A DNA stretch of 6,322 nucleotides from Chloroflexota bacterium (GTDB taxonomy: Bacteria; Chloroflexota; Anaerolineae; Anaerolineales; Anaerolineaceae), in assembly GCA_023406965.1 (NCBI GenBank), contig JAEXTI010000480.1, positions 1 to 6,322 of the forward strand. Direction: 5' to 3'. The notes below the pieces were generated by a model, which did no database searches, was not told the DNA's origin, and saw only the letters and a program-made list of their open reading frames with translations. The position numbers were made by a program, and so were the translations under genes. Below are positions 5,407-6,322 of this stretch, piece after piece. Position 1 is the stretch's first letter. Each line of letters starts with the position of its first letter.

Positions 5407-6191
5407 CGCGCCAGGCTCCGCACTTTGGTCGCCGGGTCGGGGGCCGTCACCAGCGCCTCGCCCACCAGGATGGCGTCCACGCCCGCCTCGCGCAAGCGTT
5501 CCACGTCTGCCGCCGTGTGGATGCCCGACTCGGCCACCATGCACACGCCGTAAGGAACCAGCGCGCGCAAGGCCAGGGTGGTCTCCAAGCGCACGCTGAA
5601 GTCGCGCAGGTTGCGGTTGTTCACGCCCACCAGCCCGGGGTTGCAGGCCGCGAAAGCCTTCTCCAGCTCGTTTTCGTCATGCACTTCCACCAGCGCCGCC
5701 AGGCCCAACTCGCTCGCCAGCGCGTGCAGGTCGCCCAGTTCGGTTTCGTCCAGGCTGGCGGCGATCAGCAGCACAGCGTCGGCCCCGGCGGCGCGGGCCT
5801 GGTACACCTGGTAGGGGTCGCACAGGAAGTCTTTGCGTAGCAAGGGCACGCGCTGTTTCATCCCCGCCACCGCGCGCAAATCGTCCAGGCTGCCCTGAAA
5901 GTAATGCGAGTCGGTCAGCACGCTGATCGCCGCCGCCCCGTTGTCGATGTAGATCTGTGCCAGCGCAGTTGGGTCGGGAATGGGCGCCAGCAGCCCGCGC
6001 GAGGGTGAGGCGCGCTTGATCTCGGCGATCAGCCGCGGTTTGGCTTCTGCCGGACGGCGCAGCGCGGCCACAAAGTCCAGCGCAGGCCGGGCCGCTTCGG
6101 CGGCGGCGCGCACCTCGGCCAGCGGCATCTGCGCCTGTTGCTCGGCTACTTCAATCCGCTTGTGGGCAAAGATCTCAGCCAGAATGTTCAT
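5403..6191 (-). CDS. trpC: Indole-3-glycerol phosphate synthase
   Basis: TrpC (262 aa) closes the indole ring, converting CdRP to indole-3-glycerol phosphate with loss of CO2 and water. It is a stand-alone TIM barrel, not a TrpC-TrpF fusion. The N-terminal helical extension (1-45) ends in the conserved IAEIKRASPSRG (55-66) with E57 and K59. The catalytic lysine K120 is in LLRKDFLCDPYQV (117-129), E169 in ALVEVHDENE (166-175), N191 in GVNNRNLRDF (189-198), and ESGI (221-224) binds phosphate with VGEALV (243-248). These match the residues of the well-studied Sulfolobus enzyme. The ATG at 6191-6189 overlaps the trpD stop as ATGA. No clear ribosome binding site precedes it, so initiation probably depends on ribosomes finishing trpD. 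Its own stop overlaps trpF by four bases. Confidence 0.98.
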   Translation of the reverse strand: MNILAEIFAHKRIEVAEQQAQMPLAEVRAAAEAARPALDFVAALRRPAEAKPRLIAEIKRASPSRGLLAPIPDPTALAQIYIDNGAAAISVLTDSHYFQGSLDDLRAVAGMKQRVPLLRKDFLCDPYQVYQARAAGADAVLLIAASLDETELGDLHALASELGLAALVEVHDENELEKAFAACNPGLVGVNNRNLRDFSVRLETTLALRALVPYGVCMVAESGIHTAADVERLREAGVDAILVGEALVTAPDPATKVRSLAR

Positions 6192-6322
6192 TGCACATAC
6201 CGCTGGGTGAAGCGCACCATGTCGTTCAATTTTTCCAGGGCGGCGCAGCTATCCAGGGACTTCTGGGCCTCTTCCAGTCCCGCGCCCAGGTCGCCGTGTT
6301 CGGTGGCCAGCGCGGCGGCAGC
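6188..6322 (-). CDS. trpD: Anthranilate phosphoribosyltransferase, C-terminal end only
   Basis: The minus-strand frame entering at 6322 encodes 44 residues and stops at a TGA (6190-6188) that overlaps the trpC start by four bases. The sequence DLGAGLEEAQKSLDSCAALEKL, then NDMVRFTQ, matches the terminal helices of TrpD, where a D-L-x-x-G-x-x-x-A motif is followed by a G/C-A-A-L-x-K-L helix and an F-T-Q ending. TrpD transfers the phosphoribosyl group from PRPP to anthranilate. The catalytic and PRPP-binding parts lie outside the window. The identification rests on this short tail plus the operon position directly before trpC. Confidence 0.85.
   Translation of the reverse strand, partial: AAAALATEHGDLGAGLEEAQKSLDSCAALEKLNDMVRFTQRYVQ

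Noticed and set aside
5407..5544. N-terminal extension of TrpF to an alternative start at 5544
   Set aside because: The extra 46 residues are G/R-rich, overlap the trpC coding region in another frame and do not match TrpF. MIVKICGIT at 5406 with the ATGA overlap is the family start.
4873..5553. Long plus-strand frame (226 residues) opposite trpF/trpC
   Set aside because: It is a shadow of conserved coding sequence with no start signal and no family resemblance.

Overview
This looks like a chromosomal window from a free-living bacterium with a GC-rich core genome. The right two thirds (about 2528-6322) hold the 3' part of a minus-strand tryptophan operon in the order trpD (last 44 residues only), trpC, trpF, trpB, trpA. 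The left third holds a plus-strand gene for a large protein that I cannot identify and that runs off the left edge. The trp order and the abundant small intergenic palindromic repeats would fit a Chloroflexota (Anaerolineae-like) genome, but that is a weak inference and nothing here fixes the phylum.

Layout, left to right: an open reading frame to 2136 (+), unknown, with weak beta/gamma-crystallin-like motifs near its C-terminus; a composite hairpin followed by T6 (2157-2236) that should terminate it; a partial, interrupted copy of a tRNA 3' end (2236-2288); an intrinsic terminator (2289-2321, -); an intact tRNA-Arg(GCG) gene (2326-2399, -) with a good sigma70-type promoter (2412-2440, -); a hairpin that may end the trp transcript (2451-2490, -); then trpA, trpB, a 150-base gap filled by a repeat element, trpF, trpC and the end of trpD.

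The trp genes encode the steps after anthranilate: trpD adds phosphoribosyl, trpF isomerises, trpC closes the indole ring, and trpA/trpB form tryptophan synthase. Four-base ATGA stop/start overlaps join trpD-trpC, trpC-trpF and trpB-trpA, which implies translational coupling. Only trpF-trpB is broken, by a 152-base palindrome-bounded element. The start of the operon, and so its main regulatory region, is outside the window.

No new defence or biosynthetic system is visible. The parts most worth a second look are the duplicated tRNA 3' end (an attachment-site signature) beside the unidentified, more AT-rich gene; the MITE-like element between trpF and trpB; and the fact that the C-termini of both TrpF and TrpA appear to be extended by translated repeat sequence.
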